Positions 22,947-32,439 of a stretch of 45,211 bases of DNA are shown piece by piece. How positions within the stretch are numbered: position 1 is the first letter of the stretch; each line of letters starts with the position of its first letter. The notes below the pieces were generated by a model, which was not told the origin of the DNA, ran no database searches, and saw only the letters and a program-made list of their open reading frames with translations. The DNA is from Chara braunii (taxonomy: Eukaryota; Streptophyta; Charophyceae; Charales; Characeae). The stretch lies in assembly GCA_003427395.1 (NCBI GenBank), contig BFEA01000213.1, positions 2,100,471 to 2,145,681 of the forward strand. The letters are read 5' to 3'. The translations under genes were made by a program, and so were the position numbers.

Positions 22947-23297
22947 CTAATAGACCCTGTCTCTATTTGTGTCCCCATTGAAGTAGTCGCTGAGATCGAC
23001 GTCGCTCATACTGCAACGGTCCTGGTCAGCCTCATCTGTCTCTAACCGCTGCACACAAGTAGCAACTGGAAACCCGGATCTGGCTATCTCTCTCCTGATC
23101 CGCTCATCTTTCTCTCTTCCCTTTGCTGTGTGCCTCGCTAAGGGGTTTAGGGTTACACTCATCAAAGTCGAAGAGTACACCCCCAAGTGTTGAAGGTACG
23201 CGAGAGAACACCACATGCAGTTAGTTGTCCCTCCAATAGCTCTCCCTGCGAAATATGTAGTTTGCAATCCTGTCATAAGTGGTACCCTTGATTCCAT
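22947..23297 (-). CDS. unrecognised open frame, up to 116 codons (doubtful)
   Basis: The composition is ordinary, with a Lys/Arg/Glu-rich middle (GREKDERIRREIARSG) and an acidic end (SMSDVDLSDYF). No family was recognised. It is out of phase with the frame at 22486-22896 and separated by about 50 bases. It could be a decayed transposon reading frame. Confidence 0.2.
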   Translation of the reverse strand: MESRVPLMTGLQTTYFAGRAIGGTTNCMWCSLAYLQHLGVYSSTLMSVTLNPLARHTAKGREKDERIRREIARSGFPVATCVQRLETDEADQDRCSMSDVDLSDYFNGDTNRDRVY

Positions 23298-23299
23298 CC

Positions 23300-23640
23300 T
23301 TCTTTGCCCCCTTCACCGATTAGGTAATCATCAGCGTGTGTCTTGAGGCGAGAGACTGATTGACCCTGATGACGAAGCTCTGATACCCCACATGTCAGTA
23401 GCAAAACTTCTCGATTAGTTTTTCCCACATGTTGGTAGCAAAACTTTTCAATTAGTTTGCCCCTCCTTTTTTTCCCCTTTTACCGATTAGGTAATCACCA
23501 GCGTGTGTCTTGAAGTAAGAGAATGATTCACCCTGATGACGAAGCTCTGATGGCCCACATTTCAGTAGCAGAACTTCTCAACTAGTTTGTCCCACATGTT
23601 GGTAGCAGAACTTTTCAACTAGTTTGCCCCACGTAAGAGC
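23300..23640. repeat. direct duplication, about 170 bp unit, with inner 35-40 bp repeats
   Basis: CCGATTAGGTAATCA, AGCGTGTGTCTTGA and CCCTGATGACGAAGCTCTGA occur at about 23313-23377 and again at about 23483-23550. Each is followed by two copies of a unit with GTAGCAAAACTT and GTTTGCCCC. Confidence 0.75.
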
Positions 23641-23689
23641 TGTCTCAAGATGACGAGCCAGCTTGGACAATGGCTGCACCCCTGCGAGT

Positions 23690-24035
23690 GAAAAATGCTC
23701 CCCCCAATGCTTGGGCCCGACTGAACAACAATCAACAACTGGATAAAAGAGGCCCGCCTTAATAGGCCTGGCTGGACACCAAAACAACAACTCAATGTAG
23801 GGGCCCTCCTAATTGGGCCCGACCGAACAACAAACTGCAACTTAATATAGGCCCGCCTGAACGGACCTGGCTAAATCAGCAAATTGCAACTCAATGTAAA
23901 GGGCCGCCTGAATGGGCCCGGCCGAACAACAACAATCTCAAGGGATGGCCCCGCCTGAAAGGGTCTGGCTAAACAGCAACAATCTGAAAGGATGGGCCCG
24001 CCTGAACAGCAACAGCAATTCAATGTAACCAATAT
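23690..24035. repeat. tandem repeat with GGGCCCGACCGAACAACAA core
   Basis: At least six imperfect units alternate a CCGCCTGAA/GGGCCCGGC segment with ACAACAA and CAACTCAATGTA segments. Confidence 0.7.
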
Positions 24036-24430
24036 TCTGAATGTGTCTCAACAACAAGTCAAAATATGAGGACTGGGACCGCCAATATCATCACGGCGGA
24101 CGACTGATCAGCAAGGCATTGCATACACAGGGACCGGTCATAAAATGTCGCATGCATTGGGGCTGGACTGCGCAAAAATTATCTGCACAGGAACTGATCC
24201 ACAAATATCACCTGTGCAGAAAAAAAAATTGTTTGCACAGGTACTAAACAACAATTACCTTTTGCACAAGGACTGAACTACGATTACTGTCTACGTAGGG
24301 TCTGAACCAGTAAAATCATAGCCTACACAGAGATCGATCAGCAAGGAAACAATCAACGGGAGTTGGGTGCCAAAACATTTCATCAGTGACTCTCAAACGT
24401 GAATCCCATAAAGCACTGAGCTCCAACAAC
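24036..24430. repeat. degenerate short-unit repeat (GCACAGGNACTG)
   Basis: Loose units carry TTGCACAGGTACT, CTGCACAGGAACTGATC and AATTATC-like segments. It is more decayed than its neighbours. Confidence 0.4.
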
Positions 24431-25385
24431 GCCGAGCATGGGCGCGCACTAAATCATCTTTGTCAAGTCCATACGCACATTAAATCCGCTATACAAAACG
24501 TGAGCATGCACTAGAACATAGAGTTCAGGCTAGGGCGCATACAAAATCATCAAGTTCGGGTCAGGGCGTGAACTCAAACAGCAATGCCTAGCGTGGGCGC
24601 GCACCATAACATCAATGCCAAGTCTGGGCGCACACTAAATCAGCAGTTTTAAGCATGGGCAAGCACAGTGGCAGCAATGCCTAGCGTGGGCGTGCACAGG
24701 GGCAGCAATGCCTAGCATGGGCACACACCGAATTAGCAACACCCAGCATAGGCGCGCACTCAAACACCTCCAGAGCGTACTCGATCAGCAATACCGGGCA
24801 TGAGCGCGCATAGGCGCACACTAAAATAGGCACACCAATCTTGGGCGCACATGGGCGCACACTCAGATAGCAATCTGGGCCTGGGCGCGCATAGGCACAC
24901 ACTCAAATAGCCATACAGAACATGGGCGCGCATGGGCACGCACTCAAAAAGCAATACCAAGCATGGGCGCTCATGGCCGCACACTCAAATAACAATACTG
25001 AGCATGGCCGAGCATGGGCGCGCACTCAAATAGCAATACCGGTCTGGGCGCGCATGGGCGCACACTCAAATAGCCATACAGAGCATGGGCGCACATGGGC
25101 ACTCACTCAGATAGTCAGTCTAAGCCTGGGTGCGCATGGGCACGCACTCAAACATCGGTGCCAAGCTTGGGTGCGCATGGGCACACACTCGAATTGCCAC
25201 ACCGAGCTTGGCCGCGCATGGGGCGCACTAAAAAAAGCAATACCGAGCTTGGGCGTGTGCTCAAATATCAATACCGAGCAAAGACGAGAATGGGCGCACA
25301 CTCAAATAGTTATACCATGCATGGGCGCACATGGGCGCGCTTTCAAAAGTCAATACCGAGCATGGGCTCGCACTCCATTATCAAT
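24430..25385. repeat. minisatellite, about 41 bp unit (GCATGGGCGCACACTCAAATAG)
   Basis: More than 15 units carry CTCAAATAGCAATACC, GAGCATGGGC and GCGCATGGGCGCAC. The last element is often doubled. Unit length varies around 40-41 bp. Plus-strand frames through it stay open by composition (repeated MGAHSN-type peptides). Because 41 is not a multiple of three, they are not a protein repeat. Confidence 0.85.
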
Positions 25386-25489
25386 ACCTTCAACGAAGTG
25401 TGCACGGGTGCTCAGACTCCAAAAATCGGCAGTATGCCCAAGGAAAGCGTATCAGCGCACTGGTCCACAATCTGCTATCTGGCAGGGCA

Positions 25490-25965
25490 ATGTTTACTGC
25501 AGAGAGCGCATGGGTGCGCAGATCCGAAATTGGTAGTGTCAACATCAGAGTGTGGATGGGCGCACAGATCCGAAATTGGTAACGTCAACAGCAGAGTGCG
25601 GATGGGTGCACAGATCCGAAATTGGCAACGTTGGCAGCAGAGTGCGCATGGGCACACAGATCCGAAATTGGTACCGTCAACAGCAGAGTGCGCACGAGTG
25701 CACAGATCCGAAATTGGTAACGTCAACACCAAAGTGCGCATGATCTCACATATCCGAAATTGGCAACGTCAGCAGCAGAGTGCACATGGGCGCACGGATC
25801 CGAAAGTGGGGAATATCGTCAGCCAAGTGCGCATGGGCGCACATATCCTAAATTGGCAGCATCAACAGCGTAGTGCGCATGGGCGCACAAATCTGAAATT
25901 GGTAACGTCAACAGCCAAGTGTGCATCGGCGCACAGATCTGAAATCCGCGATGTCCCACAAATCT
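25490..25965. repeat. minisatellite, about 46 bp unit (CAGATCCGAAATTGGTAACG)
   Basis: About ten units carry GCGCATGGGCGCACAGATCC, GAAATTGGTAACGTCAAC and AGCAGAGT. It shares the GCGCATGGGCGCAC block with the preceding 41-bp array but has a new second half. Confidence 0.85.
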
Positions 25966-26079
25966 GAATGGCAATGTAGTGTGTGCGGTACACAATGGCA
26001 ACCTAGGATCACCAGACTACCAAGTGTCAGATCATAACCAGATATTACCGTGCTAGACTGCGAAGTAGCGAATCATAAC

Positions 26080-26780
26080 CAAATTGTGTCTTGTCAGGCT
26101 ACCATATGATCGATCAGAACCATACCACGCTCCTCCAGGCAGACGGATGGCAGATCAGAACTACATCACGCTGCGACAGGCTGGCAGATCAGAACTATAC
26201 CACACTGCACCAGGCTGGCAAATGGCAGATCAGAACTATGCCAGGCTGCGCCATACTGGCAGGTCAGAACAGATCAAAACTATGCCAGGCTGCGCAAGGC
26301 TGGCAGCTCAGAATTGTACCACGCTGTGCCAGGCTGTCAGATGGGAGATCAGAACTATGCCTGGTAGCACCAGGCTGGCAGGTCAGAATGGTACCGAGCT
26401 GCACTAGGCTGGCAGATGGCAGATCAGAACTATGCCAGGCTGCGCCAGACTGCCAAATAGCAGATCCAACGGCGCCTGCCTCTGCCTGCCGGGTGGCAGA
26501 TCAAGTCCATCCCAAATTACGTTGGTCTGTCAAGCGTCGGATTTGACCCATATCAATGTTGGACCAACTCGCAAAGTCGCACCAACCTGACAAATAGCAG
26601 ATCAAGTCCGCACTGAGCGGCGCCAACTAGCCGAGTGACAAATCAGGGCTGTACTGAGCTGCGCCAGACTGCCAGATGACAGATCAGAGCCTTACTAGGC
26701 TGCACCAACCTGCCAAGTGACATATCTCTTGCCGAGCTGCGCCAGACTGCCAGGCGGTGGATCAGACTTCAGGTCTGATC
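26080..26780. repeat. minisatellite, about 38-41 bp unit (GGCAGATCAGAACTATGCC)
   Basis: About fifteen units carry CAGATCAGAACTATGCCAGG, CTGCGCCAGGCTGGCA and TGG. The most regular units are in the first half. The second half (26500-26780) is more diverged. Confidence 0.85.
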
Positions 26781-26784
26781 TAAA

Positions 26785-27255
26785 TTTAGCATCAGTCCCG
26801 ATCTTGGGATATGAACAGTAAATCCCATGCTAAAAATAGCATGGCGCTGTGCTGCTAAATTTAGCACGGGACTGGCACAGGCCCAGTCCCAGTGGGCTAA
26901 CAGTCGGTCCCACGCTAAAAATAGCATGGGACTGTGCTAATTTTAGCACGGGGCTGGGAGAGGCCCAATCCCTGGTAAATGAACAGTTTGGCGTGGGATT
27001 GCGCTAATTTTAGCACGGGGCTGGGGCAGGCCCAGTCCCCGGTCGACGAACAGTAAGTCCCATGCTAAAAATAACGTGGGACTACGCTAGTTTTAAAATA
27101 GCGTGGGACTGCACTAATTTTAGCACGGGACTGCGGCAGTCCCAATCCCCGATAGACGAACAGTCAGTCCCACGTTAAAAATAGCCTGAGACTGCCAATT
27201 TTAGCATGGAACTGGTACAGGCCCGACTTTGGGAAACGAAGAGTCAGTCCCATGC
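26785..27255. repeat. hairpin-forming tandem array (TAGCACGGGACTGG / AGTCCCACGCTA)
   Basis: Five to six units of about 66-95 bp carry AGTCCCACGCTA-AAAA-TAGCATGGGACT, then GTGCTAATTTTAGCAC, then GGGGCTGG...CCCAGTCCC and GACGAACAGT. Each unit contains two nested inverted repeats, so one strand could fold into successive hairpins. A lone relative of the TTAGCAC core lies at about 36043-36070. Confidence 0.8.
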
Positions 27256-27379
27256 CTAATGGTGAATGAATGTGTACGCACATCATGCAGACGTTCAAAC
27301 TTCCATGCCGCTGTAATTTTCAGCACCAGCTGTTAAAGATCTGACCCGCCCAACAAACAAACAAGAAGGCAGAACCAAA

Positions 27380-27800
27380 CAAGAGGGCGAAGATGACACG
27401 AATGAGGACAAGCAGGAAGAGGAAGGTAAGGAGGTGAAGGAGGAGGACGGAGCCGAGAAGGAGAACATTGAGCAGGAGGTGGATGAGGGGGAGGACGAGC
27501 GAGATCAGTGCAATTGAAAGAATCAAGATATTAAGCAGCGTATGTGCCCCATGGCATGTGCACAAGAAAGGAGGTGGAGAGAAGGAGAAAGAAAACGAGC
27601 AGGTGGGGCATGTGGAGAAGGGGGACGGCGGGAAGATGAACAAGGGCAGCCAAGTTGACACGATGAAGACATGCATGAGGACGACGAAGAGGAAAACAAG
27701 GAGGTGAGAGCCCAGGACAAAGCCGAGAAGAAGGATTTGAAGTGGGAGGTGGAGAAGGTAGAGGGCAAGATTAATGCAATGAAGAAAATTATGTGAAGAT
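27380..27800. repeat. purine-rich GAGGAG tract with two related halves
   Basis: AAGGAGGTGAAGGAGGAGGA then GAGCCGAGAAGG at about 27426-27465, and GGAGGTGAGAGCCCAGGA then AAGCCGAGAAGAAGG at about 27699-27735, look like two copies separated by non-repeat sequence. In short stretches the plus strand reads as charged coiled-coil-like peptide, but stops interrupt it. Confidence 0.4.
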
Positions 27801-28265
27801 AAAACTCTAAGCAAAAAAGAAGAAAGTGATTTGTGCGTCAAGATTTTGATGCCGAACAAGTGGTGGAAGATGTGGCGCAGGAGAACGGGAGTAGGTGCAG
27901 GGGGTTCAGCTGGGTGTCAGCGGGTATCCATTCATCTTGTGGATTCGGTAGAGCTTGTCCTGGCAGGTTGGTAGCTGGCCACGAATCTTCCCGAGTTTTG
28001 CTTACATTGTTATCAGTAGAAACCGGTAATGGCCGCGGCATCTCATGATTGTTGTACTTCTATGAGGGATGCTCGGCCCTTTTCCCAGCCCGCATTGCTC
28101 CCCACGACGATAAGGGGAAAAAAAAGACAAAGGAAAGAAACAGCATTTAGGATGATGCAGAAAATTCCCAACCCTGGAAGGCAATCAATGCTGATTTCTA
28201 CATAATCAAATGTCCGTGGACACTGAAAGCGCTGTGCAAAATAGGGAAGATGCGCCTGCTCTCCA
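27801..28265. other. intergenic, nothing recognised
   Basis: No frame with a domain and no clear repeat was seen. Confidence 0.4.
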
Positions 28266-28269
28266 GCAG

Positions 28270-29085
28270 GTGAAGCTCACATCCCCAATCAGGCTGGATT
28301 ATAGAGTTCCGCCACCTCGCTCCAGCTCCGGCCAGCATCGCTCTGGGTGCGGGCCCCAATGGCCCACTGGCACTGCCCCCTCAAACAGCCCCCCAGATCT
28401 CTCTACCAGTCATCGCACCCCCAGAGCTAGGTTACAGGGTTGTGCCAACTCCCCCCGGCTCCGAGGAGCGTCGCTCTCGGTGCGACTGAACACTACCACG
28501 TTCATTGACTTCAGTCAATGATTAGAGATCACTCTCTAAGGTGACCATCCGGACCAAAGAACCAAAACAGATGTTGAAATAAAACAGGATCTCCTCCTCC
28601 TGCAGGATCAGAAAAAGTGGTATTAAAATTTCTATCAGTTAATAGCTTAGTAATAGCACCTGCTACTACTGGAAGTGACAATAAAAACAGAAAAGTAGTA
28701 CCACCTCAGGTAGGCCGCTGGTAAACAACCGAGCATCCCTAACCGACTTATACTGAAGAAATTTCTGTACCTCCCAAGCACAGTTGAGATGGGTGAACAC
28801 CCACTCAACCCCACCTGAGACCACTACCAATGCGGTGGTTTTAAGAAAGAGCCAGATCTCTCTACCAGACCTCACGGCCCCGTCCGGCTGGGTTACAGAG
28901 TTGCGGCACCTTGCCCCAGATTCGGCCGGCGTTGCTCCAGCTTCAACCCTCAGGACGCCCCACGCAAACAATTCCCCAGATCTCTCTACCAGACCTCGCA
29001 CCACCGATAGGCTAGGTTACAGAGTTGCACCAGCTCGCTCCAGCTCCGGTCAACGTCGCTCTGGCATTGGTCTTCGAGGACCACT
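28270..29085 (+). repeat. degenerate tandem repeat family, inverse of 20800-21500
   Basis: Four units carry CAGATCTCTCTACCAGNCCT, AGGTTACAGAGTTGC and CTCGCTCCAGCTCCGG then CGTCGCTCTGG. The best units are at 28285-28350, 28398-28470, 28850-28950 and 28975-29072. They are the reverse complement of the units at 20800-21500. Confidence 0.75.
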
Positions 29086-29189
29086 GAATTTCTCACGGAT
29101 GTCGAGGCCCTGATGAGTACGACCTTGTTGCAACCATGCTGGGGTGGGCTGAATGCCATCGATGGTATGGGTTCAGTCTTGAAGACCAG

Positions 29190-29272
29190 ACCGCGTTTGC
29201 AGTGGTAAAGGCCTCTAGCTGTTACGGCCAAGGTCACCGGTTCGATTCCATCTGGCTGCGGATCAATCAGGG
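29190..29272 (+). repeat. tRNA-like SINE head (A/B boxes)
   Basis: GCAGTGGTAAAGGCC resembles an A box and GGTTCGATTCC matches a B box. Between them CTGTTA...CCAAGGTCACC recalls an Asn tRNA anticodon arm. The T-arm and anticodon stems do not pair properly, so this is not a working tRNA. A short A run follows at 29278-29286. A tRNA-derived SINE fragment is the best guess. Confidence 0.35.
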
Positions 29273-29299
29273 CCCAACAAAAAAAACTTCTACAGATTC

Positions 29300-29911
29300 T
29301 ACACTGAATTTCGACCAATCTTAGCAGGAGCACCGATGAATTGCTGGGTATTCCCTATTCCTGAGACCTCATTGGAAGGCAAGAAAGATTCCTAAGCTAG
29401 CTGTTGAAGTTTCTGAGAAGATCACCCTGAATCGCAGCACAGGATCAACACGGTTCTAATACGAAGGCATGCATCTTTTGCAGTGAACGAACACAACGAC
29501 CCATTATCCTTGATTACCCACATGGCCAATTTTGTCGAAATAAATGCAGCTGACGCTTGCCAGCACTTCCTTCGTTGTGCCTTTGCCAATCTGATCATCA
29601 GAAGCAATGATATTCGGCACACGACGTTTCCTCAAAGAACGAGATTAGTAGGCACATTGTTTCTTAGGACTACATTCATTTCGTAGCGCTGGGGAGTAGA
29701 GCCACTCAATTTCCATCTACTTTCAGGGTGCAACCTTACCACTCCGACTCTCTTTCGCAGGTGCAGGAGTCTACTGTGCATCACAGCAGAGGTGATCGAG
29801 TTGCAACGCGTCGAACTGTGTCCGGTCTCAAGTGTTGTGCATTTCGTGGCGACAACCATGTCACATTCCTTTTTCTTTCTTAAAAGAAAAATAAATTAAA
29901 ATTGCTCCGAT
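29300..29911. other. intergenic, nothing recognised
   Basis: Short open frames on both strands lack domains. Confidence 0.4.
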
Positions 29912-29965
29912 CTATTGGCGGGGAGCATCCCGTGCTGGAAACCAGGTCCAGCGTCCCATGACAAT
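29912..29965. repeat. dispersed repeat 'GGTCCAGCGTCCCATG', copy 2
   Basis: It shares TCTATTGGCGGGGAGC, GTGCTGGAAA and AGGTCCAGCGTCCCATGA with the copy at 9986-10047. Confidence 0.6.
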
Positions 29966-30922
29966 ATTCAAGGATGCGCACGGATAACCGAGAAGCCACA
30001 GTTGCCTCTTCAGTCCCTTAGAGACCGCCAAGTATAACATTGTTCACTGGCTACCACTGCCTCTCATAAGATTATCCTGAAATTGTCAATTCCCTTCCAA
30101 GCCAAAACATTGCATCTCCACAAGGGCAAGCTCAGAAGGGGGAAAAGGATCTGCAAAAAAGATTGGATCTCTGAGAGTAGCTCCTGCGCAAGGTGTAAGC
30201 CAGTCCTTGAAGATGAGTTCGAAGTCCCTTTTGAAGGATTCCTCCCTCCCCCCTTCCCCCGCCATCTCACCTCCCCCAGGCTCTTTCCCCCACTACCCCG
30301 CATCAAAGTGTGACAACACAGGACTTGCAGGTAGGTTGAAAGGCAACAACACACAAATGCCCGAGTCAGATCCAAAAACCTCCCAGCCATTCTCCGAGAA
30401 ATGGTCACAGTTTTGCCTTCTACCAGAGGCAGATGCACAGAAAATGATACCCACGAATCGGTAAGGAGCCCATCAGACAATGCAAAATTATGCAATAGAT
30501 AAAAAATATTGGATATGTAAATATGCAGAGTGGAGGCCATTCAACCTGAGAACTAAACAAGCAAACCACAAAGGGACTGAAGATTCCCTAAACAAATCCG
30601 CAGAGTCACGAGGGAGAAAGAGGTAACCTGAAAGAAACTTTGAAAAGAGATTGGCAAACTTAGAAAAGAGATTGGCAAACCAGTTTTCTAAGACAACATC
30701 TCACATCTTCATGATGCAGGAATCGGAAATGAGCCGCTCAATTACCAAACTGAACAAGGAGAAAGTACAATTTGCACAGCAACGGTAATAATAGGCTCAG
30801 CAGAGAACACATTGGTTCAAGGGGGTGATGCCAAAGATCACAACGGATAAAGAGGCCGGAGCACAAACTTGGAGGGGCAAACAATAGAGAAGTTCATTTG
30901 GCACCTGATTGAACATCGGCTC
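29966..30922. other. intergenic, nothing recognised
   Basis: It contains a C-rich tract at 30240-30300. No domain was recognised in either strand's frames. Confidence 0.4.
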
Positions 30923-31142
30923 CTAGGCTACCAGGCGGGCCGCCCGGGTCACCTTGTTTTCCCCGGTGGCCCGGCCGTGCAAGGACCAGGGAAGATCCCA
31001 GCAAAAAAAAAAAAAAAACGTGAACAACTTTTGCCTCAGGGTCAAATCGAAATTCTTTACCTTTTTTATTTTTTATTTTTTTATTTTTGATAGATTTTTG
31101 GCCCGGCCGGGCAAGTGGTCCAGGGCCACTCTGGTAGCCTAG
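30923..31142. mobile_element. TIR element 'CTAGGCTACCAG', copy 2 (220 bp)
   Basis: The perfect 12-bp terminal inverted repeats CTAGGCTACCAG and CTGGTAGCCTAG are followed inside by GC-rich stretches (GGGCCGCCCGGG and GGCCCGGCCGGGC). The flanks ATCGGCTC and ATTGGCTC form a likely 8-bp target duplication with one mismatch. An 8-bp duplication is typical of hAT elements, though these termini do not look like classic hAT ends. It is shorter than the copy at 13800-14088 and has no coding capacity. Confidence 0.78.
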
Positions 31143-31438
31143 ATTGGCTCTGTGTAAAAAAAAAAAATTGGGGGGGGGGTGAAGCGGAGGAAAGGGGGGC
31201 ATGCCGTCTATCGAGGCATATCTAAAAATGTATGAGCAGAGCATTAAAAATGTATGAGAAGAGCATTAATAATGATGGTGGCTTTCGCTTCATCAGAACC
31301 AAAGTCCAAAAGATTGTTGGTGACACTGGCAGTTTGCAAGTAGTTTCGGCCAAACAGAACTGCAGACACAGAACTGCAGATACTTCAGAGGAACACTGAT
31401 TCGCACCATGTCACTCATGGTCACACTTTGTTTCAACC
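31143..31438. other. intergenic up to assembly gap
   Basis: The short direct repeat AAAATGTATGAGNAGAGCATTAA lies at 31226-31269. No gene was seen. Confidence 0.4.
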
Positions 31439-31568
31439 NNNNNNNNNNNNNNNNNNNNNNNNNNNNNNNNNNNNNNNNNNNNNNNNNNNNNNNNNNNNNN
31501 NNNNNNNNNNNNNNNNNNNNNNNNNNNNNNNNNNNNNNNNNNNNNNNNNNNNNNNNNNNNNNNNNNNN
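31439..31568. other. assembly gap (130 N)
   Basis: A run of undefined bases. The gap is followed at once by the rRNA-like fragment. Confidence 0.99.
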
Positions 31569-31741
31569 ACAACTCCGAACTTATGCTTTCGGGGCCAGAC
31601 CGGCTGGCCCTATCGACAGCCTTGTGTCATCCGAGGAGGCATACGCCGTCGCTGCAAGCACAGATTATGACTTAGAGGCGCCGCTGGCTTTTCAGCCAAG
31701 CACAATTGCCAATTGTGCGAACCAACGGTTCCTCTCGTACT
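31569..31741 (-). pseudogene. 28S rRNA 3'-end fragment with internal deletion
   Basis: On the minus strand AGTACGAGAGGAACCGTTGG, TTCGCACAATTGG, TGCTTGGCTGAAAAGCCAG and CGGCGC match the near-universal 3' part of nuclear large-subunit rRNA. The next 30 or so bases of normal 28S (the GAAGCTACC...GATTATGACTGAACG segment) are missing, and the match resumes at CTCTAAGTCATAATC. A less conserved part then continues into the gap. With a deleted core segment and no flanking rDNA, it is a relic or mis-assembled fragment rather than a working gene. Confidence 0.75.
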
Positions 31742-31783
31742 GGCTTGGCATCATCTCACGTTCACAAGTCTTACGTTTTTGTG

Positions 31784-32028
31784 TGTTTTGTGTGTTTCTC
31801 AAAAAAAGGGCGACAGCCTTCAGATATTATCGGCCCCAGGTAACTGACAAGTAATGGATTTTTTTTTATTTTTTATGGTTTGCATTTATTACATTTGAAG
31901 CCACGGGGGCCGGGAATCCTCCACAAACAACCTCCACATTCGATGCGTGTTGTGTGTTTCTCAAAAAAAGTGCGACAGCCTTGAGATATTATCGGCCCCA
32001 GGTAATTAATTGACAAGTAGTGGATTTC
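31784..32028. repeat. direct duplication of an about 78-bp segment (162 bp apart)
   Basis: GTGTGTTTCTCAAAAAAAG, GCGACAGCCTTNAGATATTA, TCGGCCCCAGGTAA and TGACAAGTANTGGATTT occur at about 31784-31860 and again at about 31948-32028. The first copy lies just beyond the rRNA fragment. Confidence 0.8.
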
Positions 32029-32120
32029 ATTCAACCGATTCGACGTTTTGTTCAGTCCAAGGCTGTTGCACGGGGTGGTACGAACACCGCCCCCCGTAAT
32101 CGCCCCGGGCATGGCTCTGG

Positions 32121-32160
32121 TCTATGGGTATAGGTGGAAAGTGGGTCCGGCGTCCCACAT
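32121..32160. repeat. dispersed repeat 'GGTCCAGCGTCCCATG', diverged copy 3
   Basis: CTATGGGTATAGGTGGAAAG and GGGTCCGGCGTCCCA resemble copies 1 and 2. Confidence 0.4.
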
Positions 32161-32330
32161 ACAATACAATATACATATAGTCCAAACGCTGCCATCTGCT
32201 GAAATAATGCTCCCAAATGCTGGGATATACTGAAATGCTCCCAGACTGAGGTAAAGCTGCCATCTTTCAGTACGGCATCCCTCTTCAGGCCCCTTCTTGA
32301 GCAGTTCCACCGAGGTCAGATGCAAACTTC

Positions 32331-32439
32331 TACCGTCTTCCCCCGAACATAACGCACCCTAAAAATGAACGTGTACAAGCTACATTTCCGGCCAGATACA
32401 GCCAAAATAAGCGTGCGTTGTGTTCGGGGGAACTCAGGT
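32331..32439. mobile_element. MITE family 'TACCGTCTTCCCC', 109-bp copy
   Basis: The left end TACCGTCTTCCCCCGAACAT pairs with the right part GTGTTCGGGGGAA, although the last bases (CTCAGGT) have drifted. The body CGCACCCTAAAAATGAANGT then TACAAGCT is shared with the copy at 40061-40169, which has the same length. Confidence 0.8.

Noticed and set aside
25490-25965. 46-bp regular repeats, CRISPR-like at first glance
   Set aside because: The repeats are contiguous with no unique spacers, and the setting is eukaryotic.
25095-25967. 290-codon open frame with repeated MGAHSN/WARTQ peptides
   Set aside because: It runs through 41- and 46-bp minisatellites whose lengths are not multiples of three. 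The peptide changes phase from unit to unit, and openness comes from units lacking stops.
27320-27859. 179-codon minus-strand hydrophobic frame suggesting a membrane protein
   Set aside because: It is the complement of a GAGGAG-type purine tract. Leu/Phe/Ser bias is compositional and no start context or family match is seen.
29190-29272. a working tRNA-Asn gene
   Set aside because: The B box fits, but the T and anticodon stems do not pair and no acceptor stem could be drawn.
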